This document shows positions 7,731 through 15,918 of a stretch of DNA of 64,000 nt, piece by piece. The stretch's first letter is position 1. Every line of letters starts with the position of its first letter. This stretch comes from an uncultured Bacteroidales bacterium (lineage in GTDB: Bacteria > Bacteroidota > Bacteroidia > Bacteroidales > UBA932), in assembly GCA_949286415.1 (NCBI GenBank), contig CASEBV010000010.1, positions 52,834 through 116,833 of the forward strand, given 5' to 3'. Both the position numbers and the translations under genes were made by a program. The notes beneath the pieces were generated by a model. The model searched no databases. It was given only the letters and a program-made list of their open reading frames with translations, and was not told the DNA's origin.

Positions 7731-9033
7731 GAAAGAAAAAGATTTTGGAAAACTTACGGATGACTTCGACAGGGAGCACCTGTGGCATCCATATACATCG
7801 GCGACTCATCCGCTTCCGGCGTACAGGGTCCGGGAGGCGCACGGATGCCGCATAGTGCTGGAAGACGGCACAGAACTCATTGACGGCATGTCCTCCTGGT
7901 GGTGTGCGGTGCACGGCTACAACCATCCGGTGCTGAATGACGCGCTGCAGGAGCAGATGAGGAAAATGTCGCATGTGATGTTCGGCGGCCTCACGCATGA
8001 GCCGGCAATTGAGCTCGGAAAGGCTCTCCGCCGGATTCTTCCCGAAGAATTCACCCGTATATTCTATGCGGACAGCGGCTCGGTGGCCGTTGAGGTGGCC
8101 ATGAAGATGGCCGTCCAATATCATTATGCGGCAGGCCGGCCGGAAAAGACGGATTTCGTGACCATCCGCTCCGGCTATCACGGCGACACATGGAATGCCA
8201 TGTCGGTATGTGACCCCGAGACGGGGATGCACGGGATATTCGGCCCGGCCCTTCCCGCAAGATACTTTGTGCCGTCTCCGCGCAGCCGCTTCGGAGGGGA
8301 GTGGCATCAGGAGGACATCGTTCCCCTGGAGGAAATGCTTGTATCTCATCATGAAAGCATTGCAGCCCTGATTCTGGAGCCCGTCGTGCAGGGGGCCGGC
8401 GGGATGTGGTTCTACAATCCGGAATACCTCAGGCAGGCGTCCGCCCTTTGCCGCAGGTACGGCATTCTGCTCATCTTCGATGAGATAGCTACGGGATTCG
8501 GCCGGACAGGAAAGCTTTTCGCATGGGAGCATGCCGGAGTGAAACCGGACATAATGTGCATAGGAAAGTCCCTGACCGGAGGATATATGACACTTTCGGC
8601 CGTCCTCACGACAGACGATGTGGCACAGACAATATCGGACAATTATCCCTATGCCTTCATGCACGGCCCGACATTCATGGCCAATCCCCTTGCCTGCGCC
8701 GTGGCACGGGCAAGCATAGGCCTGCTGCTTGAATCAGACTGGAAGCAGAAAGTCCTGGCGCTGGAGGCGCAGATGAGAAAGGAACTGGCGCCGGCTGCCG
8801 CATTGCCGCAGGTGGCTGATGTGAGGGTGCTGGGAGCCATAGGGGTCATTGAGACAAAGCATCCTGTTGACATGGCTTTCATGCAGCGCCGTTTCATAGA
8901 AGAAGGCATCTGGGTGCGCCCGTTCGGAAAGTTGGTCTACATCATGCCGCCTTTCATCATTACCCGTGAAGAACTTTCACATCTGACATCTTCGTTGGTC
9001 AGGATTGTATCCGAAATGCCGGCGGAAGAGTGA
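7729..9033 (+). CDS. bioA: Adenosylmethionine-8-amino-7-oxononanoate aminotransferase
   Basis: 434 residues, a class III aminotransferase using pyridoxal phosphate. It makes 7,8-diaminopelargonate from KAPA with S-adenosylmethionine as amino donor. The N-terminal HLWHPYTS and [16 protein letters not shown] are BioA signatures; the [17 protein letters not shown] stretch holds the PLP-contacting Asp, and the Schiff-base lysine is K280 in [26 protein letters not shown] near residue 305 is also typical. It lies between bioB and bioD in one direction with no visible terminator, so it is probably cotranscribed. No bioF or pimelate-forming gene is in the window. Confidence 0.97.
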   Translation: MKEKDFGKLTDDFDREHLWHPYTSATHPLPAYRVREAHGCRIVLEDGTELIDGMSSWWCAVHGYNHPVLNDALQEQMRKMSHVMFGGLTHEPAIELGKALRRILPEEFTRIFYADSGSVAVEVAMKMAVQYHYAAGRPEKTDFVTIRSGYHGDTWNAMSVCDPETGMHGIFGPALPARYFVPSPRSRFGGEWHQEDIVPLEEMLVSHHESIAALILEPVVQGAGGMWFYNPEYLRQASALCRRYGILLIFDEIATGFGRTGKLFAWEHAGVKPDIMCIGKSLTGGYMTLSAVLTTDDVAQTISDNYPYAFMHGPTFMANPLACAVARASIGLLLESDWKQKVLALEAQMRKELAPAAALPQVADVRVLGAIGVIETKHPVDMAFMQRRFIEEGIWVRPFGKLVYIMPPFIITREELSHLTSSLVRIVSEMPAEE

Positions 9034-9053
9034 CTGCCGAATTATAATTACAT

Positions 9054-9719
9054 ATGACAGACATGAAGAACAATGTATTTTTTGTGAGCGGTACGGACAC
9101 CGGAGTGGGCAAGAGCTATGCAACCGGTTATCTTGCAAAGGTCTGGAATGCCTCCGGAAAGAGGACGATAACCCAGAAACTGGTGCAGACCGGCAACACG
9201 GATGTATCCGAGGACATAGAGGTCCACAGGAAAATCATGGGATGCGGCATGCTCCAGGAGGACAGGCAGAAGCTTACCATGCCTGAGATATTTACATATC
9301 CTTGTTCCCCGCATCTTGCCGCTGAAATAGACGGCAGGGAAATAGATTTCAGCAAGATAGAAGCCGCTGTGGGTGACCTTTCTGCAAAGTATGATGCCGT
9401 GCTGCTTGAAGGGGCGGGCGGTCTGATGGTCCCTCTCACCAGGAGCCTGCTGACTCTGGACTATGCGGCAGGGAAGGGCTGGCCCCTCATTCTCGTCACG
9501 TCAGGAAAGCTCGGCAGCATCAACCACACCCTCCTCAGCCTGGAGGCTGCGCGCAGTCATGGCCTTGATGTCTTTATGGTAATGTTCAACAAGTATCCGC
9601 AAGAGGAAGACAAGACCATATCCGAAGACACGGAAAAATTCCTGAGGGACATTGTGGCGCGGGATTTCCCGGGGGCTGAATATATGGAAGTGCCGGTGAT
9701 TGCGGGGACAGGAGAATGA
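9054..9719 (+). CDS. bioD: Dethiobiotin synthetase
   Basis: 221 residues, an ATP-dependent ligase closing the ureido ring of dethiobiotin from diaminopelargonate and CO2. The P-loop GTDTGVGKS is at the N-terminus. KLVQTGNTDVSED matches the substrate-binding KPVQTG region, and LLEGAGGLMVPLT is the second signature, followed by LVTSGKLGSINHTLLSLEA. The length is normal. It starts 20 bases after bioA and closes the operon, with a strong hairpin just downstream. Confidence 0.96.
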   Translation: MTDMKNNVFFVSGTDTGVGKSYATGYLAKVWNASGKRTITQKLVQTGNTDVSEDIEVHRKIMGCGMLQEDRQKLTMPEIFTYPCSPHLAAEIDGREIDFSKIEAAVGDLSAKYDAVLLEGAGGLMVPLTRSLLTLDYAAGKGWPLILVTSGKLGSINHTLLSLEAARSHGLDVFMVMFNKYPQEEDKTISEDTEKFLRDIVARDFPGAEYMEVPVIAGTGE

Positions 9720-9734
9720 TTCCCCGGAAGATTT

Positions 9735-9764
9735 AATGAAGCCTGCATCACTGCAGGCTTCATT
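9735..9764 (+). terminator. Hairpin after the biotin operon
   Basis: A 13-bp perfect stem, AATGAAGCCTGCA (9735-9747) with TGCAGGCTTCATT (9752-9764), around a 4-base loop, 15 bases after the bioD stop. There is no long T tract, so efficiency is uncertain. Confidence 0.7.
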
Positions 9765-9961
9765 CATGGTTAGTTAGCAGTATTTCCCATTTGGGATTCG
9801 TGTTATTTTGGTCAGTGGTTAGTATTTGACCGCTGTTCCGGAAAATCCGGAAATGTGACGGCTTTTGTATGTTGATTATTTACTTTAGCCGTTACATTCA
9901 CCAAATATAGACAAGTTTTTTAAAACGGCAAAATTTTTTCAAGAAAAAATCAATTTTATTT

Positions 9962-9969
9962 AAAAAATG
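9962..9969 (+). repeat. Left copy of 8-bp target-site duplication
   Basis: AAAAAATG directly outside the left inverted end. The identical octamer lies at 13217-13224 outside the right end. Eight bases is the duplication size known for the IS1595 family. Confidence 0.85.
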
Positions 9970-9993
9970 AATGATTATCCGCAAAAGTACCCA
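9970..9993 (+). repeat. Left terminal inverted repeat, 24 bp
   Basis: Begins AATGATTATCCGCAAAAGTA and ends CCCA; exactly the reverse complement of 13193-13216. Confidence 0.92.
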
Positions 9994-10007
9994 AAGGTAT
10001 AAAAAGA

Positions 10008-10029
10008 GAGGGAGGCAAAGACCTCCCTC
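10008..10029. terminator. Hairpin inside left end of the transposon
   Basis: GAGGGAGG (10008-10015) pairs with CCTCCCTC (10022-10029), loop CAAAGA. It is preceded by an A run, so it would act as a terminator for minus-strand transcription and may insulate the element end. Confidence 0.45.
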
Positions 10030-10113
10030 GATTGCATTCATTCGGACGCTCACGCGCCCTTTACTTTGAGTTCAGCAAAGATAAACATTTTCCTCCAATT
10101 CTTACAATACTCA

Positions 10114-10144
10114 TTTGTCAAATGGCGAATTATTTCTACCTTTG
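10114..10144 (+). promoter_or_regulatory. Promoter of the transposon cargo
   Basis: TTTG at 10114-10117, a 19-base spacer, then TACCTTTG at 10137-10144: a perfect match to the Bacteroidota consensus and the same -7 box as the rRNA promoter at 63745. Transcription would begin at about 10150, at the foot of the first hairpin. Confidence 0.75.
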
Positions 10145-10146
10145 CA

Positions 10147-10350
10147 GCACCGGTTCGGGAAACCGTTCCGGTGCTTTTAGAAAATAGATGGCATTCAGGC
10201 TATTGCTTCACTGAAAAACGACCAAAATTTCAAGTACACGGCAATAGGCACTCGATGTCCGCGCAATAGCGTGGGTTGTGCTTATGTGTACAGGTGCTTG
10301 GTCGTACCTTCAGGAGTAAGTATGATCCACGCTTCTCTTATTTGGTTGCG
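10147..10350 (+). ncRNA. Candidate structured leader or non-coding RNA
   Basis: About 240 bases separate the promoter from the lipoprotein start, with no credible ORF. The first element is a hairpin, GCACCGG (10147-10153) with CCGGTGC (10168-10174), containing an inner CGG-GAAA-CCG stem and followed by TTTT. Then comes a long nested structure: CTGAA 10211-10215 with 10309-10313, ACGACCAA 10218-10225 with 10298-10305, GTACAC 10234-10239 with 10286-10291, AGGCAC 10246-10251 with 10278-10283, and CCGCGC 10259-10264 with 10269-10274 closing an AATA loop. Five coaxial helices in the right order are unlikely by chance. I have an unverified impression of similar leaders in other Bacteroidales. It could be a cis-regulator or a separate RNA. 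Confidence 0.6.
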
Positions 10351-10394
10351 GTTGCCATTTACAGGCGTGAACGTTAAACCAAATCTATAGAATT

Positions 10395-11117
10395 ATGAAG
10401 TATTTGTTATCTATTTTAACTTTCGTATGTTGCTTATTACTTTCATCGTGTTCTAAGGAATATACAAGTAGCAGAATTAATATGAACGAAAATATTCCGC
10501 GGTCTATAAGTATAAAAGTTGGAGCAAAATATGAAATAAATGCTACCGGGAACTGGACAACAACAAATGATTTTGTAGCCTCTGTATCCAACGAGGGTAT
10601 AGTGGAAGCTAAACATATCGGCCAATGTGTAATATCAAATGGGAATATCAAATGTAATGTTAAAGTTTCTGCAAATACTACTTTATATACAGAGCCTGTT
10701 CTTCAATGGGGCATGAGTAAATCCAAGCTAATATCAATAGAGGGCAATAACTACGAGGTATCCGATAATAGTATTGGATATATGACGAATAGTAGTACAG
10801 CCCCACTAAAAATATACGCTTTTGAAAATGACCGGCTATATGTTTCGGGTGTTGTCGTAAAAATTTCTTCTTCGGAGCGTCTTTCCGATCATCTTCTCGA
10901 CCGCTATCAACCAATAGTTGTAAACGGCTCAAGTAATTTATTTATAGACGCTTATTCGCTGGAAAAAGCGACAACGATCGTATATATGGAACTATATACA
11001 GTTGAGTATTGGGCTATAATGTATATGGATATAGACTATTTCAATTCATTAAATTCGACAAAATCCAAAGTCCCCGAGGATTTATTCAGAGATACAATTA
11101 GTTCATTAATAAAGTAA
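10395..11117 (+). CDS. Lipoprotein with Ig-like N-terminal region (transposon cargo)
   Basis: 240 residues. The signal peptide ends in a lipobox (LLLSSCS, Cys19). Residues ~35-95 resemble a bacterial Ig-like (BIG2) strand pattern: SISIKVGAKYEINATG, then DFVASVSNEGIVEAKHIGQC. The remaining ~140 residues are beta-rich and unrecognised, ending in a short helix. Codon use is AT-rich compared with the flanking bio and trm genes, in keeping with transfer. It is the first protein gene after the cargo promoter and structured leader. Function unknown. Confidence 0.75.
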   Translation: MKYLLSILTFVCCLLLSSCSKEYTSSRINMNENIPRSISIKVGAKYEINATGNWTTTNDFVASVSNEGIVEAKHIGQCVISNGNIKCNVKVSANTTLYTEPVLQWGMSKSKLISIEGNNYEVSDNSIGYMTNSSTAPLKIYAFENDRLYVSGVVVKISSSERLSDHLLDRYQPIVVNGSSNLFIDAYSLEKATTIVYMELYTVEYWAIMYMDIDYFNSLNSTKSKVPEDLFRDTISSLIK

Positions 11118-11130
11118 AGGAGGTTAATCT

Positions 11131-11193
11131 ATGATGTTTGTGATCTATTTTATCGGATTTTTAGGTATGGTCGCAGCCTGCCTGAAAAAGTAA
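11131..11193 (+). CDS. Possible 20-residue membrane microprotein
   Basis: MMFVIYFIGFLGMVAACLKK: a single hydrophobic helix with two C-terminal lysines, which would place it in a membrane. A strong Shine-Dalgarno-like AAAGGAGG lies 8-15 bases upstream, unusual in this phylum where such sites are mostly weak. It begins 14 bases after the lipoprotein stop. It is too short for statistical support; the ribosome site and the helix pattern are the evidence. Confidence 0.45.
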   Translation: MMFVIYFIGFLGMVAACLKK

Positions 11194-11239
11194 ACGGTTG
11201 TTATCTGAAATCTGCAATAATATCACAGATATATGAAAC

Positions 11240-11267
11240 AACGGGCGATTCTTGCGAGTCGCCCGTT
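11240..11267 (+). terminator. Hairpin after the microprotein ORF
   Basis: AACGGGCGA (11240-11248) pairs with TCGCCCGTT (11259-11267), a 9-bp perfect stem with a 10-base loop, followed by TTTGGGG rather than a clean T run. It may be a terminator or attenuator within the cargo. It overlaps the longest possible start of the next ORF (11233), which argues for a later start of that gene. Confidence 0.55.
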
Positions 11268-11295
11268 TGGGGCTCGTTTTGACCTTATTGCAAGG

Positions 11296-11589
11296 ATGTT
11301 ATGTTATGGAACAGCATTTGCTTATTCGGTTTTTGTGATTATATTTGTGGTACAAAACAACTTTAGTTGTAATAAAAGCATCATGAAACGTTCTTATTAT
11401 CGGACAGACTTCCTTTTCTCCAAATCTTCATTTTGGATTGGGGCTGGTAGTATATTGAGTATATTTTCGTCATATTTTACTTTCAATTATTCTGATTCAT
11501 CCTACGAGGCAGATCGAATAGCAATGGAGTCTGATTTTGGCGTTATAGGGCGAGACATGAAAAAAGCTATAGAATCATTCAAAATATAG
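11296..11589 (+). CDS. Small two-helix membrane protein (transposon cargo)
   Basis: 97 residues from the ATG at 11296. The frame extends back to ATG 11233, but those codons lie in a hairpin and read as low-quality sequence. Two hydrophobic segments are visible: YGTAFAYSVFVIIFVV near the start and FWIGAGSILSIFSSYFTF near residues 45-65; the tail is polar. It ends two bases before the DUF2335 gene, so the two are probably cotranslated and may form one membrane complex. Family not recognised. Confidence 0.55.
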   Translation: MLCYGTAFAYSVFVIIFVVQNNFSCNKSIMKRSYYRTDFLFSKSSFWIGAGSILSIFSSYFTFNYSDSSYEADRIAMESDFGVIGRDMKKAIESFKI

Positions 11590-11591
11590 CC

Positions 11592-12074
11592 ATGAAAAAG
11601 ACGGGAGAAGTAGCAAAACCTTTGGAAAACTCTACCCAAGATGCAATAGACACATTGCTTAATGTAGTACCTGAAGATAAAAAAGATGTTGCAACTCGGG
11701 CGTTATCCATTATTTGTCAAGAATATTATGAAGGTCCGGTACCGCATCCTAAAATAATCAGGGAATATGAGGCTGTTCTTCCCGGAAGTGCGGACCGCAT
11801 ACTTAAAATGGCTGAAAAACAGCAGGAGCATAGAATAGTTCTTGAAACAAAAAATATAGACAATCATCTGAAGATAAATAGAAGAGGGCAAATTTTTGGA
11901 TTTGTAGTCTTCATTCTCGGAATAATACTGTCGCTTATATTTGCACTGTTAGATATGAAGACTTTTGCCGGTATATTCGCAACAGGAACCGTTGTTGTAA
12001 TCATTGCACTATTTATCAATGGCAAAATCCAAATAAAGAAAGATTTACATGAAAAGAGTGTAAAGAAACAATAA
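11592..12074 (+). CDS. DUF2335 membrane protein (transposon cargo)
   Basis: 160 residues. The central motif matches the DUF2335 family: YYEGPVPHPKIIREYEAVLPG followed by ADRILKMAEKQQEHR at about residues 45-80. Two transmembrane helices follow (about 98-118 and 123-143) and a lysine-rich tail. Members are small predicted membrane proteins, often in phages and mobile islands, with no established biochemical role that I know of. It is preceded at two bases by the two-helix protein, and a bidirectional hairpin separates it from the convergent transposase. Confidence 0.85.
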   Translation: MKKTGEVAKPLENSTQDAIDTLLNVVPEDKKDVATRALSIICQEYYEGPVPHPKIIREYEAVLPGSADRILKMAEKQQEHRIVLETKNIDNHLKINRRGQIFGFVVFILGIILSLIFALLDMKTFAGIFATGTVVVIIALFINGKIQIKKDLHEKSVKKQ

Positions 12075-12095
12075 CCCAACATTTATATGAGTAAA

Positions 12096-12133
12096 AACAA
12101 CCCAGCACATTCTCAATATCGTCTGGGGTTGTT
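12096..12133. terminator. Bidirectional terminator between cargo and transposase
   Basis: AACAACCCAG (12096-12105) pairs with CTGGGGTTGTT (12123-12133) with one extra G. It lies between the convergent ends of the DUF2335 and transposase genes and would serve both. Confidence 0.6.
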
Positions 12134-12170
12134 ATCTTTGCAGTGTAACTTTGTTAGTTGGCACTAAACA

Positions 12171-13109
12171 TTATGCCTCTTTCCTGTAAGTCCGGTGTTG
12201 AAACTCCGTCCTGTACCCCGCGCTGACCATCAGCAGACGGTCGAATATGTCTTCCCCGAAATACCGCCTGTTGAACTTGTAGCAGAACTCGTTGAGATAT
12301 TCCTGGAGGTATTCCCGCTTGATGCCGTGGTAGGTGTCGAGCAGGAGCGACTTTGCGTTCGATAGCGTCGTATGCACCCACGGCAGGAAGTTGTCGATGT
12401 CCTCCTGTGTGATTGACTTCCGGCAGTCTGACTTGTACAGTTTCTCTATGTCTGAATGTGAATGACTGGCATCCATGCTGACAAGTGCATCCTTATGGAT
12501 AATATCGACCGCCTTTTCTGTAATCGTGGATTTCTTCGTGTCGGGAATTACTATCATCTTCAGGTGTCCGACCTTCTTTTTCTTCATGTTCGGCTTTGGT
12601 TTTTCAACCTCGATGCTCTCTGCCATGACAAGGACGGTGGCTTTCCTCTCTTTCGACCCTTGCACCATTTTCTCCTCCTTTCTCGGAGTGCCGACTGTAA
12701 AGAATCCCTCGTCAAGTTCCACGGAATAGGTCAGCATGTATTCGCTGTCCCTCTGACCCATAACGGAGCGAATCTTATGCACCATCTCCCAGATAGGCTG
12801 ATATCGGTTATGACCCAACTGTCTCTGGAGTTCAGCGGCAGAGAATGTATGTTTCGTGGCTGTGAGCAGGTGCATGGCTATGAACCAGTAGCGGAAAGGC
12901 AGTTTTGACCCCTGCATGACCGTCCCATATCGCAGGCTCTGGCGGTGTCCGCACTCCTTGCACTGGAACATGCCCTTGTCGGATTTCCAGTAATGGTGCG
13001 TGCAGCCGCATTTGGGGCAGACAACGCCCTGCTTCAGTCTTAAATCACGGAATTTGTTCCTGCAGCTTTCCTCGTCGGGAAAGTGCTTCTCGAACTCGAA
13101 AATTTTCAT
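12171..13109 (-). CDS. IS1595-family transposase
   Basis: 312 residues. An N-terminal zinc ribbon (about residues 31-55: CPKCG, then CKECG) is followed by RQSLRYGTVMQGSKLPFRYWF and the helical AELQRQLGHNRYQPIWEMVHKIR region typical of IS1595/IS1016-like transposases. The catalytic core shows VELDEGFF (first Asp), VSMDASHSH (second Asp) and the C-terminal NAKSLLLDTYHGIKREYLQEYLNEF block, with FCYKFNRR near the end. The family makes 8-bp target duplications and is related to eukaryotic Merlin elements. The frame is intact. The start codon lies ~85 bases from the right inverted end. Confidence 0.93.
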   Translation of the reverse strand: MKIFEFEKHFPDEESCRNKFRDLRLKQGVVCPKCGCTHHYWKSDKGMFQCKECGHRQSLRYGTVMQGSKLPFRYWFIAMHLLTATKHTFSAAELQRQLGHNRYQPIWEMVHKIRSVMGQRDSEYMLTYSVELDEGFFTVGTPRKEEKMVQGSKERKATVLVMAESIEVEKPKPNMKKKKVGHLKMIVIPDTKKSTITEKAVDIIHKDALVSMDASHSHSDIEKLYKSDCRKSITQEDIDNFLPWVHTTLSNAKSLLLDTYHGIKREYLQEYLNEFCYKFNRRYFGEDIFDRLLMVSAGYRTEFQHRTYRKEA

Positions 13110-13192
13110 AACTCAAAGTATTTGAATGCACTACAAATATAGTAAAATCCGGGTAAATAACCAACTGAAGCCCATAGAATTTTCAGAATTTA

Positions 13193-13216
13193 TGGGTACT
13201 TTTGCGGATAATCATT
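13193..13216 (-). repeat. Right terminal inverted repeat, 24 bp
   Basis: Exact reverse complement of 9970-9993; the transposase is transcribed away from this end. Confidence 0.92.
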
Positions 13217-13224
13217 AAAAAATG
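13217..13224 (+). repeat. Right copy of 8-bp target-site duplication
   Basis: AAAAAATG, identical to 9962-9969, immediately outside the right end of the element. Confidence 0.85.
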
Positions 13225-13253
13225 TCACGAAAAAACATAATTTGTGCCGATTT

Positions 13254-13931
13254 TTACAATTTCAGCAGATCCGGACGGAGTCTTCGGGTTCTTTCGACGG
13301 ACTGTTCGTCCTGCCACGCCCTGATGAGTTTGGGATTTCCGCTCAGCAGGACATCCGGCACTTTCCATCCGTTGAATTCCGCCGGCCTTGTATAGACCGG
13401 TGCGGAGAGCAGTCCGTCCTGGAAACTGTCGCTGAGTGCGGAAGTCTCGTCAGTCAAGGCTCCGGGCAGAAGCCGTATTATGGCATCGGCGACCATCGCG
13501 GCGGGGATTTCACCTCCGCTCAGCACATAGTCTCCGACTGATATTTCCCTGGTTATCAGGTGCTCCCTTATCCTCTGGTCAATGCCTTTGTAATGACCGC
13601 ACAGGATAATGATATTTTCTTTGAGGGAAAGTTCGTTGGCTGTCCCCTGGCTGAATGTTTCCCCGTCGGGAGACATGTATATTACTTCATCGTAATGCCG
13701 CTCTGCCCTCAGTTCCTCTATCATTCTGTAGACAGGCTCCACCATCAGGACCATCCCGGCGTCGCCTCCGTAGCTGTAGTCGTCCACCTGCAGTCTCGGC
13801 CCTTTCCCGTATTTTCTCAGGTTGTGGACATGAATCTCGGCAATTCCCTTTTTGACGGCACGGCCTACGATTGAATGCCCGAGTGGACTTTCAAGAAGTT
13901 CAGGCACAACAGAAATGATGTCTATTCTCAT
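13254..13931 (-). CDS. trmD: tRNA (guanine-N1)-methyltransferase
   Basis: 225 residues, normal length. It methylates G37 next to the anticodon of tRNAs reading CNN/GG codons, preventing frameshifts. Signatures: [13 protein letters not shown] at the start, the [18 protein letters not shown] loop, and the SAM-binding trefoil-knot segments [16 protein letters not shown] and [17 protein letters not shown], then [29 protein letters not shown]. The transposon inserted 37 bases past its stop codon without damaging it. It is transcribed divergently from the DUF349 gene. Confidence 0.97.
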   Translation of the reverse strand: MRIDIISVVPELLESPLGHSIVGRAVKKGIAEIHVHNLRKYGKGPRLQVDDYSYGGDAGMVLMVEPVYRMIEELRAERHYDEVIYMSPDGETFSQGTANELSLKENIIILCGHYKGIDQRIREHLITREISVGDYVLSGGEIPAAMVADAIIRLLPGALTDETSALSDSFQDGLLSAPVYTRPAEFNGWKVPDVLLSGNPKLIRAWQDEQSVERTRRLRPDLLKL

Positions 13932-14042
13932 AACAAATAATCTAAGCGGTGCAAAATTAGCAATTTGATGAGAGTTTTACTAAAAAAGTGGTATATTTGC
14001 AGGCTGTAACCTTTTTAGAAACCAATTAGACTCTGTTTGATT

Positions 14043-15908
14043 ATGAGTGAAGAGATGATTCCTGAAGTCCCTGTGACATCTGAAACACCTGTTGACAATA
14101 CTCCGTCTGTACCTGAGGAAGTTGCTGTTGAAGAGAAGATTGAGGTACTTCCGGACTTTTCCGGCATGAGCCTTGCCGAGCTTGCGGGACTTTTCGGGAA
14201 ACTGATGGAAGACGCCGAGAGAATGAAGAAATCCAAGGAAGCTGAAGCAATCAAGTCTGCCTTTTATAAAAGACTGCTCAAAGAAAAGTCAGATGCCGGA
14301 TATGGCTCCGATGTCAAGGAACCGACCAGCCGCCTTCCTGAAGATGATGCCGAAATGGCGGAAGACACAGGGGAGACTGCGGGGGAACCGCATGCAGAGT
14401 CTGCTCCTGAACAGGTTTCTGACAATCCTTTTGTTGAGATTGAGCGTGGCTTCAAGGAGATGTACAACAACTACAAAAAGGAGCGCGCAGAATACAACAG
14501 ACAGCTTGAAAAGGAGCGTGAGCATAATCTGGCCCTCAAGCAGGCTGTGATAGAAGACCTCAAGGCATTGCTTGAAAAGCAGGAAGATGTGAATGCCACA
14601 TTCCCGGAGTTCCGTGAAATACAGAACAGATGGCGGGCCATCGGACCGGTTCCGGTACAGAGTTACCGCAATCTCAATGACACTTACCAGCTCTATGTCG
14701 AGCAGTTCTATGATATGGTCAAGATCAACAGGGAACTCAGGGACCTCGATTTCAAAAAGAATCTCGAAGTCAAGGAGAAATTCTGTGAGATGGCGGAGAA
14801 ACTTGCCGAGAATGACAATGTCGTGGAAGCTTTCAGGGAACTTCAGAAACTCCATGAGCAGTGGAAGGAATACGGTCCGGTCGCAAAGCAGTACAGAGAG
14901 TCCATTTGGGACAGGTTCAAGGCCGCCACTGCAGTCATAAACAAGAAATATCAGGCATTTTTCGAGGGTCTGAAAGAACAGCAGACGGAGAATCTTGCCG
15001 CAAAGGCCAAGCTTTGCGAACAGGTCGAGGCTATTGCTGTCCGTGAGATAACTTCATCCAATGAGTGGAATGCCCTTTCCAAGGAAATAGAAGAGATCCA
15101 GAAGCAGTGGAGGCAGATCGGCTTCGCCACAAAGAAGGAAAACCAGAAGATATATGACCGGTTCCGGGCTGCCTGTGACCAATTCTTCAACCGCAAGAGG
15201 GACTTCTATACTGAATACAAGGAGAGCATGAATGAGAATCTCAAGAAGAAAATCTCATTGTGTGAAGCAGCTGAGGCTCTCAAGTCAAGCACTGAATGGA
15301 AAAAGGCTACAGACCAGTTCATCAATCTCCAGAAGCAGTGGAAGGAAGTGGGGGCTGTGCCTCGCAAGAAGTCTGAACAGTTGTGGAAGAGATTCCGCGC
15401 GGCATGCGATGAATTTTTCAATGAAAGGGACAAGCATGCAAAGCCGGAGAATGACTATTATGGCAATCTCAAGGCAAAAAAACGCCTTATAGAAGAGATA
15501 AAGGCATACCAGCCGTCCGATGACGATGATGCCAACATTGAGGCAATGTCTGACTTCATGGAGAGATGGCAGCAGATAGGCTTTGTTCCGTTCAAGGAAA
15601 AGGATAATATTTCCAAGAGCTTCAAGGAAGCCCTGCAGGCCAAGTTCCCGGATATTTCCTCTTCAAAGCTGAGACGGACAAAATATTCTTCTGCTCCGAA
15701 GAGCGAGAGAGAACGCCTTGTCCAGAAATACATGAAGAAGGAACAGGACATCGTGACATATGAGAACAACATCGGCTTCTTTGCCATGTCCAAGAATTCA
15801 GAGCCGCTGATCAGGCAGATGCAGGAGAGGATTGACCGCGCAAAGGCAGAGCTTAAGGAACTTGAGGAGCAGATAAGGGCGCTGGATACCGCGCAGGAAG
15901 AGAAGTAG
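14043..15908 (+). CDS. DUF349 repeat protein
   Basis: 621 residues from the ATG at 14043. An acidic low-complexity N-terminus (about 1-110) precedes five DUF349 modules, each ~70 residues with a W-x2-[IVY]-G centre: NRWRAIGPVPVQ, EQWKEYGPVAKQ, KQWRQIGFATKK, KQWKEVGAVPRK and ERWQQIGFVPFK. The modules are long alpha-helical hairpins, giving a rod-like, coiled-coil protein. The C-terminus is another coiled coil (RQMQERIDRAKAELKELEEQI). Function is not established for the family. A TATATTTG -7-like box at 13992-13999 may drive it. It is 10 bases upstream of yidC, so an operon with the membrane insertase is likely. Confidence 0.9.
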   Translation: MSEEMIPEVPVTSETPVDNTPSVPEEVAVEEKIEVLPDFSGMSLAELAGLFGKLMEDAERMKKSKEAEAIKSAFYKRLLKEKSDAGYGSDVKEPTSRLPEDDAEMAEDTGETAGEPHAESAPEQVSDNPFVEIERGFKEMYNNYKKERAEYNRQLEKEREHNLALKQAVIEDLKALLEKQEDVNATFPEFREIQNRWRAIGPVPVQSYRNLNDTYQLYVEQFYDMVKINRELRDLDFKKNLEVKEKFCEMAEKLAENDNVVEAFRELQKLHEQWKEYGPVAKQYRESIWDRFKAATAVINKKYQAFFEGLKEQQTENLAAKAKLCEQVEAIAVREITSSNEWNALSKEIEEIQKQWRQIGFATKKENQKIYDRFRAACDQFFNRKRDFYTEYKESMNENLKKKISLCEAAEALKSSTEWKKATDQFINLQKQWKEVGAVPRKKSEQLWKRFRAACDEFFNERDKHAKPENDYYGNLKAKKRLIEEIKAYQPSDDDDANIEAMSDFMERWQQIGFVPFKEKDNISKSFKEALQAKFPDISSSKLRRTKYSSAPKSERERLVQKYMKKEQDIVTYENNIGFFAMSKNSEPLIRQMQERIDRAKAELKELEEQIRALDTAQEEK

Positions 15909-15918
15909 AAAGATTTTT

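Larger units (their letters stand above)
9970..13216. mobile_element. IS1595-family transposon with cargo (3,247 bp)
   Basis: Bounded by perfect 24-bp inverted ends (9970-9993 and 13193-13216) and an 8-bp direct duplication AAAAAATG. It contains an IS1595-type transposase on the minus strand (12171-13109). On the plus strand it carries a promoter, a candidate structured RNA, a lipoprotein gene, a 20-residue ORF, a small membrane protein and a DUF2335 protein. The cargo is clearly more AT-rich than the transposase gene and the host genes. IS1595 elements carrying passenger genes are known as a class; this cargo is unfamiliar to me. It sits between bioD and the 3' end of trmD and interrupts neither. 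The intact ends suggest a recent or mobilisable copy. Confidence 0.9.

Noticed and set aside
7681..8664. 327-codon ORF antisense to bioA
   Set aside because: A shadow of the GC-rich bioA reading frame with no domain; bioA is certain.
9840..9900. Inverted repeat near CCGGAAAATCCGG and TGTGACGGCT/AGCCGTTACA as another transposon end
   Set aside because: No matching copy elsewhere in the window and no target duplication; it is outside the defined element ends.
10066..10269. 67-codon ORF in the transposon leader
   Set aside because: It starts upstream of the promoter -7 box and crosses the nested helices of the structured leader.
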